Assembly (NCBI GenBank): GCA_020631335.1 | Contig: JAHDHK010000011.1 | Coordinates: forward strand, 1 to 43,579 | Source of the DNA: Chromatiales bacterium | Lineage (GTDB): Bacteria; Pseudomonadota; Gammaproteobacteria; Granulosicoccales; Granulosicoccaceae | Length of the DNA stretch: 43,579 bases | Direction: 5' to 3' | Part shown: piece by piece, positions 18,434-28,208 of the stretch | Numbering within the stretch: the stretch's first letter is position 1 | How the letters are laid out: every line of letters starts with the position of its first letter | The notes under the pieces: generated by a model | The model's database searches: none | What the model was told of the DNA's origin: nothing | The model's input: the letters and a program-made list of their open reading frames with translations, nothing else | Made by a program: the position numbers and the translations under genes

Positions 18434-21271
18434 TTATTTGCTGTCGCTTTCGAGGTATTCATCGCGGCGGTACGTGCCTCTTAGTATCTCGCCTGCCAGT
18501 TTCGGCCAATCGTAGCTTTCGGCCTGCGACGGAGCAATGCCGGAGCGTTCAGCAAAGTGAAGCACTTCGCGCTTGCCCCATAACGTGATCTGCTCAAAAT
18601 CAGAGACTCCGTGCTTGTTCAGCTCGAGCTCTGTTCTTTTGGAAATGCCGGGCAGCAAACCAAGGTTGTCGCGTCCGTCAGTATGTTTTATGCGATAACC
18701 GTCGCGGGTATAAGCCACACGCTTTTGAGTATTCATGCTTGAAACGCCGGCAAGCGCGTCCGTTGTTGCCTGAGACTGGTCGGGGCGTACAAATACTCTG
18801 GGTTTTGTTGACGAGTTGCCGTTTGCCACCACCTGATCTTTGGCAGGGGAAGGCGTGCTGGCAGCAGTTGCGGCAGCCTGTTTCGGCTGGCTTGCCTGAA
18901 ATTTGCTGTTTACCTGCTGTAGCTGTTTATTCAGGGTATCGTAGGCTGTAGATTTTTCTGCCAGCTGTGCACGCAATGCCTGAACTTCGTTTTTGCCAGC
19001 TGCGTCTGAAGGTGTCTCAGTGGCTTCACCCTGATATAAACGAGCTCTGAGCTCTTCTATCTCAGTTGATTGCGCGGCGATCTTTTTATGCAACTCCAAT
19101 GTACTTTCTGATCGCTCTTCCAGATCCTTGATCAGTTTTTGCTGAGAATCTATTTCCTGTTTCAGCAAAGTCGCATCCGACTGGCTTTGTTTAGAGGCCA
19201 GGCGGTTTTCTGTTATTGCTGAGTTAAGTCTGGAAATTTCCTCGTCACGAGCACGCAGGGCTTCAGTAAGGCTGTCTATTTTCCCGAGCGTTTTTTCGTC
19301 TGACCCCGATCCGGACAATTTTGCGTCCTGAACATCGATTTGCAGTTTCTGTATCGCAGCGTCTTTTTCGGTCAACGCCAGTTTCAGTGAAGCTGCTTCT
19401 GACAATTCAGAGCGGATTTTCTGATTCTCGCTGTCGGCTAATGAAAGCTTCGCACGCAAATCAGAAATTTGCGGACGCAGGCTGTCGATTTCCTGCCGGC
19501 TGGTTTCTTCCTGTTCTTTTAACCGTTGCGCCTGGGTTTGTATTTCATTTTTTAAACTGTCGATTCTGGTTTCGTAGTCGTCCCTGATCTTTGAAAGGCT
19601 GGTGAATTCAGATTGAAGTTTCTGATACGCCTGTGTTCGCTGTTCGAGTTCGGAGTCGCGGTTGGCAACCGCTGTTTGCATGTCGGACTTAAAATTCTCC
19701 AGCTCAGCCCCACGGGTTTGCAGTTTGTTTAGTTCAGCCGTAAGTCGGTCGCGGCTCACCGTCATTTGATCCATATCCTGGCGCAGCTTGTCGAATGACT
19801 GGTCGCGATCCTTCAATGCTGTTGCCAGCTGAGTGATCTGCTGTTCGGATTCGGTCTTGATTCTGGTTTTAACTTCTTCGGTGCGGCTTTGCAGATCACC
19901 CAATTCAATACCCAGCTGGTTGCGGCTTTGAGCAACCTCATCGAACTCCTTTTTAAGCTTGGCGATCGTGGTGTCACGCTGGTGCAGCAGTTTGGTCAGT
20001 TCCACAAGCTTTTTCTGTGATGCCTGCTGTTCAGCCCGTTGTTGTTCGGTCAGCTGAAGCTGTGACTCCATTGATCGAACTTGAGCTTGCAATTCGTTGC
20101 GTTTGTTACTGACGTTGCGCAACATATCGTTCAGTGCAACGACTTCAGCAGATTTATTTTCGACCTGGGTTTGCAACGAATTGGCAGAGCGCAGTTGTTC
20201 CAGGGTTTTGTTGTGCTCACCCTGAACGGTCTGCAGTTTTTCCTGTGTGTGTACGAACTGCTGCTTAACCTTTTGCAGTTCATTGTTTGCCGAAGCAGAC
20301 AGTCGTTGCTTGTCAGCCTGGAGCCGGGCAATTTCGCTTTGCAGGCTTTTATGTTCTTTCAGCTGAGCTGCATGTTCTGCATCTTTTTGAGAGACAGCCT
20401 GTTTAAGTTCCGCAATCTGCTGTTGCGAGCGATCGGCGTTTTCTGTTGCCAGCGTTCGCTGCTTATTGAGCTCGTGTTCAGTTTGTTTGAGCTCGGTTTG
20501 CGTCTTACCCAACTCTTCGAGTCTGGTTTGCAGCTTGCCGATTTCGGCGTTTTTGTTGGCAAGAGTAATGTCGTAATCGCGTTGAAGCTGATCCCGCTGA
20601 GCTGTGGTTTCGTGAAGCTGGGTATTGAGTTTGCCGACAGTAGCATCGACGTTTTGCTGTGCCTGCTCGAGTTCGTTCACCGAGGCTTCTTTTGTTCGCA
20701 ATTGATTTCGCAGATTTTCAACCGTGCTGTCAGCTTCTTTCACTCTGGCACGCAGGCTGTCAATAACGCGGTCATTCTCACGAGTAGCATTGCGTAGTGC
20801 CGATATGGTTTCGCCGGCCTCACTCATGCGTTCATCATAGACAGGTCCGCCGGCAGTGAAACGTGCCAGTTGATTATTTAAACCCTGGACCTCTTTCTGG
20901 CTGTCATTTCGATAGCTGTTAAACTCGGTGCGATTTCTATCCAGTGACTGACGTGCCACTGCAAGCTCATTTTTGAGCTTGTTTATTTCATCGATTTGAG
21001 AGGTATTGCCTGCCTTCATTGAGAGGTCGCGGCCGCGCAGTTTTTGCAACTCCTGATTGGAGGTGATCAGTTGTTCTTCTTTGCGGCTGAGTTTTGCGCG
21101 CAGGCTCTCGACATCCGCCTGCGCTTCGTCAATGTCGCGAGCTACAAAATTGCGTACTTTTTTCTCGTTACGTCCGGCAAACAGGCTCTTGATACACCAG
21201 CCTATTAGCATACCCGCAAGTACCGAGATGACCAGCAATGTGGCGATCTCGCCCATTACGTAGGTGTTCAT
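18434..21271 (-). CDS. Large coiled-coil protein with N-terminal TM helix and C-terminal HhH-like domain
   Basis: N-terminal hydrophobic LLVISVLAGMLIGWCIKSLF; long heptad-rich region; C-terminal NLGLLPGISKRTELELNKHGVSDFEQITLW. Confidence 0.7.
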   Translation of the reverse strand: MNTYVMGEIATLLVISVLAGMLIGWCIKSLFAGRNEKKVRNFVARDIDEAQADVESLRAKLSRKEEQLITSNQELQKLRGRDLSMKAGNTSQIDEINKLKNELAVARQSLDRNRTEFNSYRNDSQKEVQGLNNQLARFTAGGPVYDERMSEAGETISALRNATRENDRVIDSLRARVKEADSTVENLRNQLRTKEASVNELEQAQQNVDATVGKLNTQLHETTAQRDQLQRDYDITLANKNAEIGKLQTRLEELGKTQTELKQTEHELNKQRTLATENADRSQQQIAELKQAVSQKDAEHAAQLKEHKSLQSEIARLQADKQRLSASANNELQKVKQQFVHTQEKLQTVQGEHNKTLEQLRSANSLQTQVENKSAEVVALNDMLRNVSNKRNELQAQVRSMESQLQLTEQQRAEQQASQKKLVELTKLLHQRDTTIAKLKKEFDEVAQSRNQLGIELGDLQSRTEEVKTRIKTESEQQITQLATALKDRDQSFDKLRQDMDQMTVSRDRLTAELNKLQTRGAELENFKSDMQTAVANRDSELEQRTQAYQKLQSEFTSLSKIRDDYETRIDSLKNEIQTQAQRLKEQEETSRQEIDSLRPQISDLRAKLSLADSENQKIRSELSEAASLKLALTEKDAAIQKLQIDVQDAKLSGSGSDEKTLGKIDSLTEALRARDEEISRLNSAITENRLASKQSQSDATLLKQEIDSQQKLIKDLEERSESTLELHKKIAAQSTEIEELRARLYQGEATETPSDAAGKNEVQALRAQLAEKSTAYDTLNKQLQQVNSKFQASQPKQAAATAASTPSPAKDQVVANGNSSTKPRVFVRPDQSQATTDALAGVSSMNTQKRVAYTRDGYRIKHTDGRDNLGLLPGISKRTELELNKHGVSDFEQITLWGKREVLHFAERSGIAPSQAESYDWPKLAGEILRGTYRRDEYLESDSK

Positions 21272-21274
21272 TTC

Positions 21275-24200
21275 CTATTCTCCGATAAGTTGTATCTCAA
21301 TACGTCGATTGAGTGCCCGGCCTGTAGCAGTATCGTTTGAGGCAATGGGCTGGGTGGGTCCATAACCTTGTGCAGTCAAACGTTCTGCCGGGATACCGCG
21401 ATTGATTAAGTATTGCTGCACTGCATTAGCTCGTTCGGCGCTCAGACTAAAGTTATAGTCTGTATTTCCACGTGAGTCTGTGTGACCAGCGATAAGGACT
21501 CGAGCCTCATCGCTCAAATTCAGTACCTCGACCACTTGATTCAGTACTTCCAGGCTGTCGTCATTAAGCTCTGCGCTGTTTGTTCTGAAACGTATGCTGG
21601 ATAAATCCAGCTCTCCCAGCAAGGACAGAATATCCGGTTTGGGAGGCTCCGGTATTGTGGGAGTTTTCACGTTAATGTCGTTGCGCAAGCTCACAGAGTT
21701 GCCGAACAGTGTGCCGATATTGATAGCAGTGAACTGTTTTGCCTGTTGTGTCTCTGCTTCGCCGGTGAGGCTGAGCGTGCCATCGCTGGCGATATTGATG
21801 CCGGCATTGTCGACAGATCCGAGGCGTTCCAGCGCTTCGGGGAGTACCGATGCCCACTCAGGCTGCATCACACGTTCGTCTGTCGTGGCGTTATTAATGA
21901 CCTTTCGGCCGTCGCCGGACAGCGCTTTCACGATCTCTTCAGCACTTTGCACTGGTAGCAAGCCTCGCAGCGTGATGGACTCGGGTGATTGCTGCACAGA
22001 AATGAATGGTGTCATGTCCGGAACAACCGGGGGTGGTACAACAGGGGCGACGGCAATGTCATTTTGCACGTTTACCGTGTTGCCAAAAAGCGTTCTCAGG
22101 CTTATTGACGTGAACTGTTTGGTTTGTTCGGTTTTTGCATCGCCTTTCAGTGTCAGTGTGCCGTTGCTGGCGATATTAATGCTGCTGTTATCAATAGAGG
22201 CCATTCGCTCTACTGACTTGCCCAGTGCATCTACCCATTCAGGCTGTATAACACGTTCATCGACAGTGATGTTGTCTGCAACTGTTTTTCCACTCGGCGC
22301 CAAGCCTCGCAGAAGTTGCTCAGCAGCATCGGGTGGCAACAAACCACTCACACTGATGGAGTCCGCGTTCTGTCTGACTGAAGCAAATGGTGTCAGGGTC
22401 GGGACAACCGGAGGCGCTACAACCGCTATCTCATTGCTGATCTGCGTGTTCTCACCAAACAACTCTGCGACCTGCTGACCTATCAAGTCTTTTTGTTCAT
22501 CGGTTTCTACTGTGCCCTGCAGTTTCAGGTTGCCGGAGCGGGCGATAGTCAGTTTGCCATCTGATACACCTTGCATAGCATCGAGTGCACCGGTGAAATT
22601 GCTTGCCCATTGAGGGGTTTCAGCCAACTCGTTGACAGAGATGTTGTTGATAACTGCTTTGCCGGTTGATTCATAAGCCTGTGCAATAGATGCAGCCCCT
22701 TCAGCCGACATGAACCCGTTGAGTGTTACTTCGCTTTGGGTTTCGCTGACGGAGGCGAATGCCGGCAGTGACGGGGCCGAGGGTTCCGGCGCTTCAATCT
22801 GGTTGACAATGTTCAGCTGGGTGCCCAGTAAACTGTTTGCTTTTTCTTCGATAGCGGCTTTTGATTCAGCATTGTCTGCGGTGCCGGAAATCGTCATGGT
22901 GCCATCGGCAATGGACAGTGCTCCGTTATCAATGGTGTTGAGTTCAGGCATCAGTGTGCCCACTGCTGCCGCCCACCCTGGGTTGGTCGCATCCGCGTCA
23001 ATTTGCAGATCGTTGGTGACTGATGAATCACCGAACTGCTCAATAGCTGCATTGTTCAGCGCGTCTGAAAATTTCTGATCGGATACTGCGCCTGCTAACG
23101 TGATGCCGTCTGCGGTTGTAGAAACCGAGAATGAAGGTGCTTTGCGACCCGCCGTTGCAACCGCAACCGGGGAATCTCCGATGGTCAGATCATTAGTTAC
23201 TGATCTCACTCCGAAGGTTTTAGATACCGCCTCCTCTGCAAGATCTGACTGCTGCTGGTTTTGCACGTTGCCAACAAGTGTAATGTTGCGCCCGTCTATG
23301 GTGACATCTGCGCTGTCGGCCAGCCCGGCGTTGTCAAGGCTGGCCCGGCTGCGTTGCAGCAGATCTTCCTGGATATTCGGCGTGTAGTGGTCAACTGCCA
23401 GCCAGCCTACAGCGCAAAGTAACAACAGACCCAGGAGCAACGGACCCCAGCTACTGCCGGATGAAGTCGCCGCCGGATCCAGTGGCGCTGCCACCGGTGC
23501 CGGGCGATTCAGAAATCTGCCTACCGGATTAGCGCCGACGGGTGGTTTCATACGGCGTCTTGGTCTTCCTGCCGGTCGACGTGCTGCTGCAGGCCCGGCA
23601 AATGTGCGATCGCCACGTTCCATATGTCGATCTGCCGGTCTGCCACCTTGTGGTGGAATATAGGTACCTTTGGCGACAACCGGTTCCATGTGGCGTCTGT
23701 CCGGATGCCCGTGCGGAGGCCCTACCGGGCGTGTCAATCGTCGTCCGGTGTCCGGATCAGTTTTTATGTTGCGTTGAGGTTTTGCTGCATCCGATGGAAC
23801 GGCCACTGGTTTGTCTGCATCTTGCGCAGACAATTCCGGTTGGCCGGGTACGGCGATCACAGGGTCTTGTTTGCTGACCGGCGGTGGCAGCGCGGAGGTG
23901 GCGCCGGCCGGGCGTTCCGCCATCGGGGCCCGGGTTGCAGAGGTGCGTGTTGTCGATTCACTTTTCGCTGCCGGTCTGGTGATTGATCGAGCGGGTTCAG
24001 ATTGTCGTGTTGCTCTGTACTCTGTACGGCCGGCAGTACTTTCGGGCCTTCGAGGAAGGCTGCCCTCTGGTGTACGTGTGGTGCTGGCGGTTCTTGAAAC
24101 AGGCTCTGCTGGACGTCGTGGCGGTAATTCTGTACGCGCCGGAGAGGTTGTTTCACCCTGTGTTCTGGTCAGCGGACGTGAGGGCCTTTGTCTGGTAGGC

Positions 24201-24733
24201 GCCGCGGCGGCCGGGGCACGGGTCGGCTCTATCGGTCTCTCCAGCCTGGACCTTCTTACCGGTGGCGCTGAAGCGTCCGCCGGGGCTGATTTATTTCCAG
24301 AGTCAGTCTTGCCGGCGGCTGGAACCGGTGGTGGCTTGATCTGCCGGTTAGCGGGTGACGGGCTGGCGGCCGACGGGGCTGTGGCTCGGGTGGTGGTTGT
24401 CGCCGGGGCTGATCCGACGGGCGGTCTTGTGTTTGCGATGCTGCCACTGGCGGATTTGACTTCTGTCTTTCCCGGCACTTCGCTTTGCGCCGGGGTAGAT
24501 TTGGGGGTGCTTTTGTCCGGGCTGGAATTTCCATTCGCTTTGGCATTGCCTGCGGCCAGATTAGCAGTGCTGGGTGTCCGGTTGTTGTCCGCGGCAGTCG
24601 GTTGTGTTGACTTATCCGGTGTGGGCAGTGGTGGTGGGCTCACACCGGCTGGCCGCGCCAGATTGCGATCACTTTTAACGCTTTTATCGTTGTCTTTGTT
24701 GTCTGGGGGATTTGCCATGGGATTTCCTGTCAC
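21275..24733 (-). CDS. OmpA-family protein: disordered Pro/Arg-rich N-terminus, TM helix, BON-like repeats, OmpA peptidoglycan-binding domain
   Basis: LLLGLLLLCAVGWLAV TM; repeated blocks ITLxG..., NNIxVxE, PEWxxAL; C-terminal IRFRTNSAELNDDSLEVLNQVVEVL...GHTDSRGNTDYNFSLSAERANAV. Confidence 0.8.
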   Translation of the reverse strand: MTGNPMANPPDNKDNDKSVKSDRNLARPAGVSPPPLPTPDKSTQPTAADNNRTPSTANLAAGNAKANGNSSPDKSTPKSTPAQSEVPGKTEVKSASGSIANTRPPVGSAPATTTTRATAPSAASPSPANRQIKPPPVPAAGKTDSGNKSAPADASAPPVRRSRLERPIEPTRAPAAAAPTRQRPSRPLTRTQGETTSPARTELPPRRPAEPVSRTASTTRTPEGSLPRRPESTAGRTEYRATRQSEPARSITRPAAKSESTTRTSATRAPMAERPAGATSALPPPVSKQDPVIAVPGQPELSAQDADKPVAVPSDAAKPQRNIKTDPDTGRRLTRPVGPPHGHPDRRHMEPVVAKGTYIPPQGGRPADRHMERGDRTFAGPAAARRPAGRPRRRMKPPVGANPVGRFLNRPAPVAAPLDPAATSSGSSWGPLLLGLLLLCAVGWLAVDHYTPNIQEDLLQRSRASLDNAGLADSADVTIDGRNITLVGNVQNQQQSDLAEEAVSKTFGVRSVTNDLTIGDSPVAVATAGRKAPSFSVSTTADGITLAGAVSDQKFSDALNNAAIEQFGDSSVTNDLQIDADATNPGWAAAVGTLMPELNTIDNGALSIADGTMTISGTADNAESKAAIEEKANSLLGTQLNIVNQIEAPEPSAPSLPAFASVSETQSEVTLNGFMSAEGAASIAQAYESTGKAVINNISVNELAETPQWASNFTGALDAMQGVSDGKLTIARSGNLKLQGTVETDEQKDLIGQQVAELFGENTQISNEIAVVAPPVVPTLTPFASVRQNADSISVSGLLPPDAAEQLLRGLAPSGKTVADNITVDERVIQPEWVDALGKSVERMASIDNSSINIASNGTLTLKGDAKTEQTKQFTSISLRTLFGNTVNVQNDIAVAPVVPPPVVPDMTPFISVQQSPESITLRGLLPVQSAEEIVKALSGDGRKVINNATTDERVMQPEWASVLPEALERLGSVDNAGINIASDGTLSLTGEAETQQAKQFTAINIGTLFGNSVSLRNDINVKTPTIPEPPKPDILSLLGELDLSSIRFRTNSAELNDDSLEVLNQVVEVLNLSDEARVLIAGHTDSRGNTDYNFSLSAERANAVQQYLINRGIPAERLTAQGYGPTQPIASNDTATGRALNRRIEIQLIGE

Positions 24734-25004
24734 CGCGTGCAGCAGAATGCAAAGTAAGTAGTATAGGTTCTTATGGGAGGTTCAGATGCCGGATAGCAGC
24801 GATTTTCGCTGAATTCTCGGCATATTGCATGATGTAGTCTGCCAACGGACTGCTACTCGCATGTTGGCCGGATCGCGCAGGGGAGCCGGATTTGCAGGCA
24901 TTTTCCGCAACGAAACTACATCTCACACTAATACGCCAAATAATAACAAAAACAACGGTTTGTGACCTTGATTAATAGACAGCCAACTGCAAACTTCTGA
25001 AACA

Positions 25005-25028
25005 CTGTTTTCAACACAGCGCAAAGCC
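25005..25028 (+). promoter_or_regulatory. Copy B of shared 24-mer upstream of mttB-like gene
   Basis: ctgttttcaacacagcgcaaagcc; 21/24 identical to 34785-34808. Confidence 0.5.
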
Positions 25029-25141
25029 GTTTACAGAGTGCATTGGCGCGGTATTGATGCAGACTGTCGCCCAGCCCATTGCCGCAGATCTGCATTCGTC
25101 CAATACTTAACCGTAATTCTAATCAACCTTGAGATTGTTCA

Positions 25142-26692
25142 GTGGCCGGTAGCAAAAGAAGAAGGGCAGGTGGGCGCGAGGCAAAACGAGCGGCTAGAGC
25201 CAGTGCAAAATCCAATGCGCCTGCCTATATCACGCGAAAGGTGCCCACCTACTGTCATGCAACGCAGGAACAGCTCGAACTGATCGAGTACAACGCCGAC
25301 ACGGTGCTGGAAGAAATAGGCATAGAGTTCCGCGATTTTCCACGGGCGCTGGCGTTATTTCGTGATGCCGGTGCCGATATCGACGGTGAACGGGTCAGGT
25401 TTCCCCGGGGTATGTGCAGGGAGATTATTCAGCGCAGTGCACCGTCAGAGTTTATCCAGCACGCGCGTAATCCTGCGCGCAGTGTCAAAATCGGCGGTGA
25501 CAGCACGGTATTGGTGCCGGCCTATGGATCTCCGTTTGTGCGAGACATAGAGCAAGGCCGCCGCTACGCAAACATTGAAGATTTCCGCAACTTCGTCAAG
25601 CTTGCGTACATGAGTGATTCGCTGCATCACTCGGGCGGCACAGTTTGCGAGCCTGTCGATTTGCCGGTCAACAAGCGTCACTTTGACATGGTTTATACGC
25701 ACATGCGCTACAGCGATAAACCCTATATGGGTTCAGTAACAGCGGCCGAGCGCGCTGTAGACACAGTCGAAATGTCGAAACTGCTTTTTGGAGAGAATTT
25801 TCTCGATGACAACGGGGTTGAAAAAACGGTTGTCATCAATTTGATTAACGCGAACTCACCAATGACATTCGACGATACGATGCTGGGTGCTGCGGAAGTC
25901 TATGCGTCAGCCAATCAGGCAACGGTGGTATCGCCGTTTATTCTTGCCGGTGCAATGTCACCCGTCACCGTTACGGGTACCGTCACGCAAATACTGGCTG
26001 AAGCGCTTGCCGGTATGGCGTTTGTACAGCTCGTACGGCCGGGTGCGCCGGTGGTGTTCGGCACTTTTGCCAGTAGCGTCTCGATGCAGTCGGGTGCACC
26101 TACTTTCGGCACACCTGAACCCTCGTCGGTGCTTTATACGGCGGCAGAGCTGGCGCGGCGACTGGGTGTTCCGTTTCGATCAGGCGGAGGCCTTAATGGA
26201 TCCAAACTGCCCGATGCTCAGGCTGCTTATGAAGCGGCAAACACGCTGCAGTCAGCCATGTTGGCCGGTGTGAACTTTATGCTGCATACCGCCGGCTGGC
26301 TGGAGGGCGGGTTGGTAATGAGCTATGAAAAGTTTCTGATGGATGCAGATCAGGCCGGCATGCTGGAAGTTTTTGCAAGAGGGCTAGATACCAGCGAAAA
26401 CGGCCAGGCAATGGATGCGCTGCGCGAGGTCGGGCCGGGTGCGCATTTTCTTGGTTGCAGTCACACGCAACAGAACTTTGAATCCGCGTTCTACATATCC
26501 AGCGTCGCCGACAATAACAGCTTCGAACAGTGGGAGTCAGAAGGAGCGATGGACTCAGCTCAGCGGGCAGGCAAAAAGGTAAAACAGATGCTCGCAGAGT
26601 ATCAGGCACCTGAAATTGATCCGGCAGTTGACGAGGCCCTGCTTGCTTATATAGCAGAACGCAAAAATGCATTTCCCGATTCAAATCATTAG
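25142..26692 (+). CDS. Trimethylamine methyltransferase family protein (MttB/COG5598-like), non-pyrrolysine
   Basis: LELIEYNADTVLEEIGIEFRDFPRALALFRDAGADIDGERVRFP, ILAGAMSPVTVTGTVTQILAEALAGMAFVQLVRPGAPVVFG; 516 codons with no in-frame TAG; GTG start; N-terminal MAGSKRRRAGGREAKRAAR. Confidence 0.88.
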   Translation: MAGSKRRRAGGREAKRAARASAKSNAPAYITRKVPTYCHATQEQLELIEYNADTVLEEIGIEFRDFPRALALFRDAGADIDGERVRFPRGMCREIIQRSAPSEFIQHARNPARSVKIGGDSTVLVPAYGSPFVRDIEQGRRYANIEDFRNFVKLAYMSDSLHHSGGTVCEPVDLPVNKRHFDMVYTHMRYSDKPYMGSVTAAERAVDTVEMSKLLFGENFLDDNGVEKTVVINLINANSPMTFDDTMLGAAEVYASANQATVVSPFILAGAMSPVTVTGTVTQILAEALAGMAFVQLVRPGAPVVFGTFASSVSMQSGAPTFGTPEPSSVLYTAAELARRLGVPFRSGGGLNGSKLPDAQAAYEAANTLQSAMLAGVNFMLHTAGWLEGGLVMSYEKFLMDADQAGMLEVFARGLDTSENGQAMDALREVGPGAHFLGCSHTQQNFESAFYISSVADNNSFEQWESEGAMDSAQRAGKKVKQMLAEYQAPEIDPAVDEALLAYIAERKNAFPDSNH

Positions 26693-27119
26693 TGCCGGCA
26701 TTGGATAGGAAGCGGTTTTGCGTCCCGATTCCAGCCGAAATATACCCGACAGACGGTCAGGCAGAAGGCCTTTGGGCGTGATTTACCACTAAAGCGGAAT
26801 ATCTTCCGACTGAATTTGCAATTTCGAGAACTCTGTTTTTACTTGTGAAGTATGAGTTTTTACAAAAGGTTAAATGAGATACTTACTAAATTACTCGAAC
26901 AATTTAAAAGTTATTTGCCGCTGGCACCTGATTGAAAATTCAACTGGCACTCATGAACAATGTCGCAAACGGTACATTATCGACGCACTCAAAGGGCGCA
27001 GTTATGCGGCTATGGAGGATTCGACACTGCAGTTTTACTAATTTGCGACGCCAGCAAATCTGATTCGAAAACTCCCAGCGAAACCCTGATTACAACAAGA
27101 TTGATGGAATCGAGATTAC

Positions 27120-28208
27120 ATGATCAAGTCGAAGCACAAGGGCGCACCTGCGACCATCGGTTTTCTGCTGGTTCCCAACTTTTCAATGCTGGCATTCTCG
27201 TCTTCGGTCGAACCTTTGCGCATGGCGAATCAATTGGCAGGCGAGGTGCTCTATACCTGGACAATCCTCGGTGCCACCAACGACCCGGTCATTGCCAGCA
27301 ACGGCGTCGCGATCACACCGGATCGCAGTATCGATCAGGGTGGGAATTTCGATGCGGTCTTTGTCTGCTCCGGCAATCAGGTCCAGAATCATGCTGACTC
27401 CAGCGTTATCGCCTGGCTGAGAGCCCAGTCCAAAAAAGAGATAATTCTGGGTGCGGTTTGCACGGGCACCTACCTCCTTGCCAAATCAGAAGCACTCGAT
27501 GGCTACCGCTGCACAATCCATTGGGAAAACATGGCCAGTGCGCGGGAGGAGTTTCCGCAACTGGTGATATCGCCGGAGTTATTCGAAATGGATAACGATC
27601 GTTACACCAGCGCCGGGGGTACCGCGCCGCTCGATATGTTTCTTCACGAAATCCGCAACGTTCACGGGGCGGACCTGGCATCAGCGATTACCGAGCAGTT
27701 TATGTGTGATCGCATTCGCGATAAACACGATCGCCAGCGTGTACCGCTAACGCAAAGAATAGGGACTAATCAGCCCAAGCTTGCTGAGGCGGTAGCGCTC
27801 ATGGAAGCCAACATCGAAGAGCCGATGACCCTTGACGAATTGTCTTTTCACGTCGGGTTGTCGCGCAGGCAACTTGAGCGTTTGTTTCAGCGATATCTGC
27901 AATGTGTACCCACGCGCTACTACCTGGAATTGCGCCTGGAGCGTGCTCGCCAGTTGCTGTTACAGACCAGCATGCCGATCGTGGATATCGCGCTGGCCTG
28001 TGGCTTCATCAGTGCGCCGCATTTCAGTAAGTGTTATCGCGATACTTTCGGCCTGCCACCACGCGACGAGCGTCGTCGTGCAGCCGGTCAGTCCAGTGTT
28101 GTCACCGGTAAACCCCGCGCCACCAAAAATGGCAAGATTGCCAGTCTCAGAAGAACGACAATCTGCTCAGCTTCTGCGCCTGCGTCTTCTGGAACGCCGG
28201 CCATCTGA
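27120..28208 (+). CDS. GlxA-family transcriptional regulator (DJ-1/PfpI-like + AraC HTH)
   Basis: GAVCTGTYLLAKSEALDGYRCTIHWEN, TSAGGTAPLDMFL, MTLDELSFHVGLSRRQLERLFQRYLQCVPTRYYLELRLERARQLL. Confidence 0.9.
   Translation: MIKSKHKGAPATIGFLLVPNFSMLAFSSSVEPLRMANQLAGEVLYTWTILGATNDPVIASNGVAITPDRSIDQGGNFDAVFVCSGNQVQNHADSSVIAWLRAQSKKEIILGAVCTGTYLLAKSEALDGYRCTIHWENMASAREEFPQLVISPELFEMDNDRYTSAGGTAPLDMFLHEIRNVHGADLASAITEQFMCDRIRDKHDRQRVPLTQRIGTNQPKLAEAVALMEANIEEPMTLDELSFHVGLSRRQLERLFQRYLQCVPTRYYLELRLERARQLLLQTSMPIVDIALACGFISAPHFSKCYRDTFGLPPRDERRRAAGQSSVVTGKPRATKNGKIASLRRTTICSASAPASSGTPAI

Noticed and set aside
20081-20797. 238-aa plus-strand ORF
   Set aside because: Antisense to the coiled-coil gene; hydrophobic bias comes from reverse-complementing Gln/Glu/Lys-rich codons.
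21594-22478. 294-aa plus-strand ORF
   Set aside because: Antisense to the repeat region of the OmpA-family gene; its own repeats mirror the sense repeats.
23811-24761. 316-aa plus-strand ORF
   Set aside because: Antisense to the Pro/Arg-rich region of the OmpA-family gene; composition is a low-complexity shadow (Gly/Val/Leu/Ala) and lacks a recognisable domain.
25142-26692. Pyrrolysine-containing MttB
   Set aside because: The ORF runs 516 codons with no in-frame TAG, so it is a non-Pyl family member.
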